From Azovibrio restrictus DSM 23866 (lineage in GTDB: Bacteria; Pseudomonadota; Gammaproteobacteria; Burkholderiales; Rhodocyclaceae): DNA of 64,000 nt. Shown piece by piece: positions 62,297-64,000 of the stretch. The DNA lies in the NCBI RefSeq assembly GCF_000429665.1, contig NZ_AUCH01000003.1:1-64000 (forward strand), given 5' to 3'. A program made the translations under genes and the position numbers. The first letter of the stretch is position 1; the number at the start of each line of letters is the position of its first letter. A model generated the notes under the pieces. It was not told the DNA's origin and ran no database searches. It saw nothing but the letters and a program-made list of their open reading frames with translations.

Positions 62297-62965
62297 ATGA
62301 AACCCCGTCACCAATCCGGTTTCACCCTGGTGGAGATCGCCATCGTGCTGGTCATTATCGGCCTTTTGCTGGGCGGTGTGCTCAAGGGCCAGGAACTGAT
62401 CACCCAGGCCAAGATCAAGAACGTCATCAACGACCTGAACGGCGTCTCCGCCGCCGTCTATGCCTACCAGGACCGCTATCGGGCCCTGCCAGGAGACGAA
62501 AAGAGCAGCATCGTCGAAGCCCGCTGGACCGGCCTCAAGGGCGGCGACGGCAACGGGGTGATCTGCGGCACCTACAACGGCACCGCGGCGGTGGGCGCCG
62601 GCAGCGGCAGCGCCTGCAGCGGCGAGAATGAATCCTCCCTGCTCTGGCAGCACCTGCGCTCCGCCGGCCTGGTTACCGGCGCCGGCAGCAGCGCCGATGC
62701 GCCCCAGAATGCCGTGGGCGGCTTCACCGGCATCCAGGCCGGGGCCTTCGGCATGCAGGGCCACGTGATCTGCAGCAGCAACCTGCCAGCCAAGATCGCC
62801 AGCTCCATCGACGCCCAGATGGACGATGGCTCACCGGCCACCGGCACCATCCGCGGCCAGGCCCAGGCCGCCCTGAATCCGGCCGCCGGTGGCGCCGTGC
62901 CCGCCGCCGACAGTACTTACGTGGATGACGGCAACCAGATCTACATCATCTGCAAATCCATCTAG
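62297..62965 (+). CDS. Type IV pilin (likely MshA-like major pilin)
   Basis: 222 residues with leader MKPRHQSG, cleavage before FTLVEIAIVLVIIGLLLGG, Glu at +5. The mature domain contains YRALPGDE, a Gly/Ser-rich central stretch and four cysteines (VICGT, ACSGE, VICSS, IICKS). AGGAG lies 7 bp upstream. It stands alone after the kinase gene, with its own upstream gap (62174-62296), suggesting separate control of a highly expressed subunit. Confidence 0.88.
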   Translation: MKPRHQSGFTLVEIAIVLVIIGLLLGGVLKGQELITQAKIKNVINDLNGVSAAVYAYQDRYRALPGDEKSSIVEARWTGLKGGDGNGVICGTYNGTAAVGAGSGSACSGENESSLLWQHLRSAGLVTGAGSSADAPQNAVGGFTGIQAGAFGMQGHVICSSNLPAKIASSIDAQMDDGSPATGTIRGQAQAALNPAAGGAVPAADSTYVDDGNQIYIICKSI

Positions 62966-62971
62966 GAAGAT

Positions 62972-62992
62972 GGCCGGCCCCCGGGGCCGGCC
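62972..62992. terminator. G+C hairpin between convergent pilin and antiporter genes
   Basis: GGCCGGCCC and GGGCCGGCC form a perfect 9-bp stem with a 3-nt loop. There is no U-run on either side, so its terminator strength is doubtful. Confidence 0.45.
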
Positions 62993-62995
62993 GGC

Positions 62996-64000
62996 TCAGA
63001 CCCGGGCCCGGGCGCCGCGTAGCAGACGCTCCTCGGCAGCCGTCAGGCCGGCGGGGAGCCCCAGGAGCACCACCACATCCCCTGCCTTGAGCCGGGTTTC
63101 CGGGGTGGGCTCCACGGCCTTGATGCCCCGGCGGCGGATGGCGCTCACCTCGCAGCCCAGGGCCCCCAGGTCCATTTCTTCCAGGGACAGGCCGATGCTG
63201 CCCGAGCCCGGCCCCAGCCAGACCGAGCGTAGCCGGGGCTGCTCCTCCTCATCCTCCCGGTCGCTCACCCCGTGGAAGAAGCCCCGCAGCAGCTGATAAC
63301 GGGCACTGCGGGTGTCGCGCACCCGGCGCAGCACCCGGTTCAGGGGCACCCCCACCAGCACCAGGGCATGGGAGGCCAGGGTCAGGCTGGCTTCCAGGGA
63401 TTCGGGCACCACCTCGGTGGCCCCGGCCTTGGAGAGCCGCTCGAAATCCCGCTCGTCCAGGGTACGCACCACCACCGGCAGTTCGGGCCGGTAATCACGC
63501 ACATGCTGAAGGATTTTCTCCGCCCCCCGGGTGTCGTCCACCGAGACGATCACCACGCTGGCCCGCTGCAGCCCCGCCGCCAGCAGGGACTCCCGCCGGG
63601 TCGCATCGGCAAAGACCACACTCTCACCGGCCGCCGCCGCTGCACGCACCCGCTCCGGGTCCAGGTCCAGGGCCACGTAATCCACCCCTTCCTGGGCCAG
63701 GAAACGGGCCAGGAACTGGCCGCTGCGGCCAAAGCCGCAGATGATGGCGTGCTTTTCCGTGGCCATGCTGCTGGCCGCCAGCTGGGTCAGCTGCATGGAC
63801 TTGAGCAGCCATTCACTGCCCGCGAAACGGGTCACGATGCGCTCGCAGTAATGGACGATGAAGGGGGCCACGAGCATGGACAGGACCAGGGCCGAGAGCA
63901 CCACCTGCTCCACGTGCCGGGGAATGCGCCCGGCTTCGCCGAGCAGCACGAAGCCGAACTCGCCCCCGGCGCACAGCCATAGGGCGGCGCGGATCGAGTT
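62996..64000 (-). CDS. Cation:proton antiporter with RCK/TrkA domains (KefB/YbaL-like), 5' end outside window
   Basis: Open to the right edge, so only the C-terminal 334 residues are visible. The last membrane segments (LWLCAGGEFGFVLL and VLSALVLSMLVAPFI) lead into a TrkA-N/RCK Rossmann domain (AIICGFGRSGQFLARFL, LDLDPERV) and a TrkA-C domain (RLKAGDVVVLLG). KefB/KefC relatives exchange potassium for protons under nucleotide or glutathione control. It converges on the pilin gene. Confidence 0.9.
   Translation of the reverse strand, partial: NSIRAALWLCAGGEFGFVLLGEAGRIPRHVEQVVLSALVLSMLVAPFIVHYCERIVTRFAGSEWLLKSMQLTQLAASSMATEKHAIICGFGRSGQFLARFLAQEGVDYVALDLDPERVRAAAAAGESVVFADATRRESLLAAGLQRASVVIVSVDDTRGAEKILQHVRDYRPELPVVVRTLDERDFERLSKAGATEVVPESLEASLTLASHALVLVGVPLNRVLRRVRDTRSARYQLLRGFFHGVSDREDEEEQPRLRSVWLGPGSGSIGLSLEEMDLGALGCEVSAIRRRGIKAVEPTPETRLKAGDVVVLLGLPAGLTAAEERLLRGARARV

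Overview
The window is high-GC, densely coded DNA from a betaproteobacterium. The gene families and their order look most like Rhodocyclales (an Azospira/Dechloromonas-type organism), but the genus cannot be proven from sequence alone. No rRNA, tRNA, CRISPR array or phage region was seen. No gene-free stretch exceeds about 290 bp.

Layout. 0-4.7 kb (+): the end of a chemoreceptor gene, then cheD1-cheR-cheD2-cheB-cheC. 4.8-7.5 kb: a Nif3-family gene (-) facing a DegQ/HtrA-type protease gene (+), then a class II glutamine amidotransferase (+). 7.5-13.0 kb (-): hisB-hisH-hisA-hisF-hisI-hisE-HIT-tatA-tatB-tatC. 13.1-16.4 kb (+): hisC, a nitroreductase and a long YiiX-like cysteine peptidase. 16.4-21.9 kb (-): an iron-uptake set (Fiu-like TonB receptor, alpha-hydroxy-acid oxidase, PiuC-type dioxygenase, Fe(3+)-binding protein). 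22.2-24.1 kb (-): hisG-hisD ending at a good terminator. 24.3-28.4 kb (+): an HD-GYP protein and a PAS-GGDEF-EAL-CZB protein. 28.4-32.1 kb: a WYL regulator facing a VOC protein across a perfect palindrome, then AraC, DUF2867, small membrane and cupin genes. 32.1-38.4 kb: an imelysin/di-haem oxidoreductase/imelysin/DUF1513 operon (-) facing an OprB-like porin (+) across a possible Fur site. 38.5-45.5 kb (-): mlaF-E-D-A-C-B, an ABC-2 exporter, bolA and murA. 45.6-63 kb: an MSHA-like type IV pilus locus with a sigma-54 response regulator, a histidine kinase, a class III adenylate cyclase and unusual pilin-like proteins. The right edge holds a truncated cation/proton antiporter (-).

How it fits together. 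Reading the minus strand from 45.5 to 7.5 kb recovers the order mla - ABC-2 exporter - bolA - murA - hisGD - hisBHAFIE - HIT - tatABC. From general knowledge this is commonly contiguous in betaproteobacteria. Here two accessory blocks (about 13-22 kb and 24-38.5 kb) interrupt it, carrying iron uptake, c-di-GMP and stress functions. Each block holds one copy of the same roughly 163-bp MITE-like repeat. The copy at 19.3 kb has a 5-bp target duplication that includes the start codon of the adjacent oxidase gene.

The most promising system is the pilus locus. It combines a MshE-type ATPase whose N-terminal domain belongs to a c-di-GMP-binding family, a class III adenylate cyclase in the same transcription unit, a sigma-54 regulator and a kinase at opposite ends of the locus, and a 581-residue cysteine-rich protein that looks like an enlarged paralogue of the minor pilin encoded next to it.
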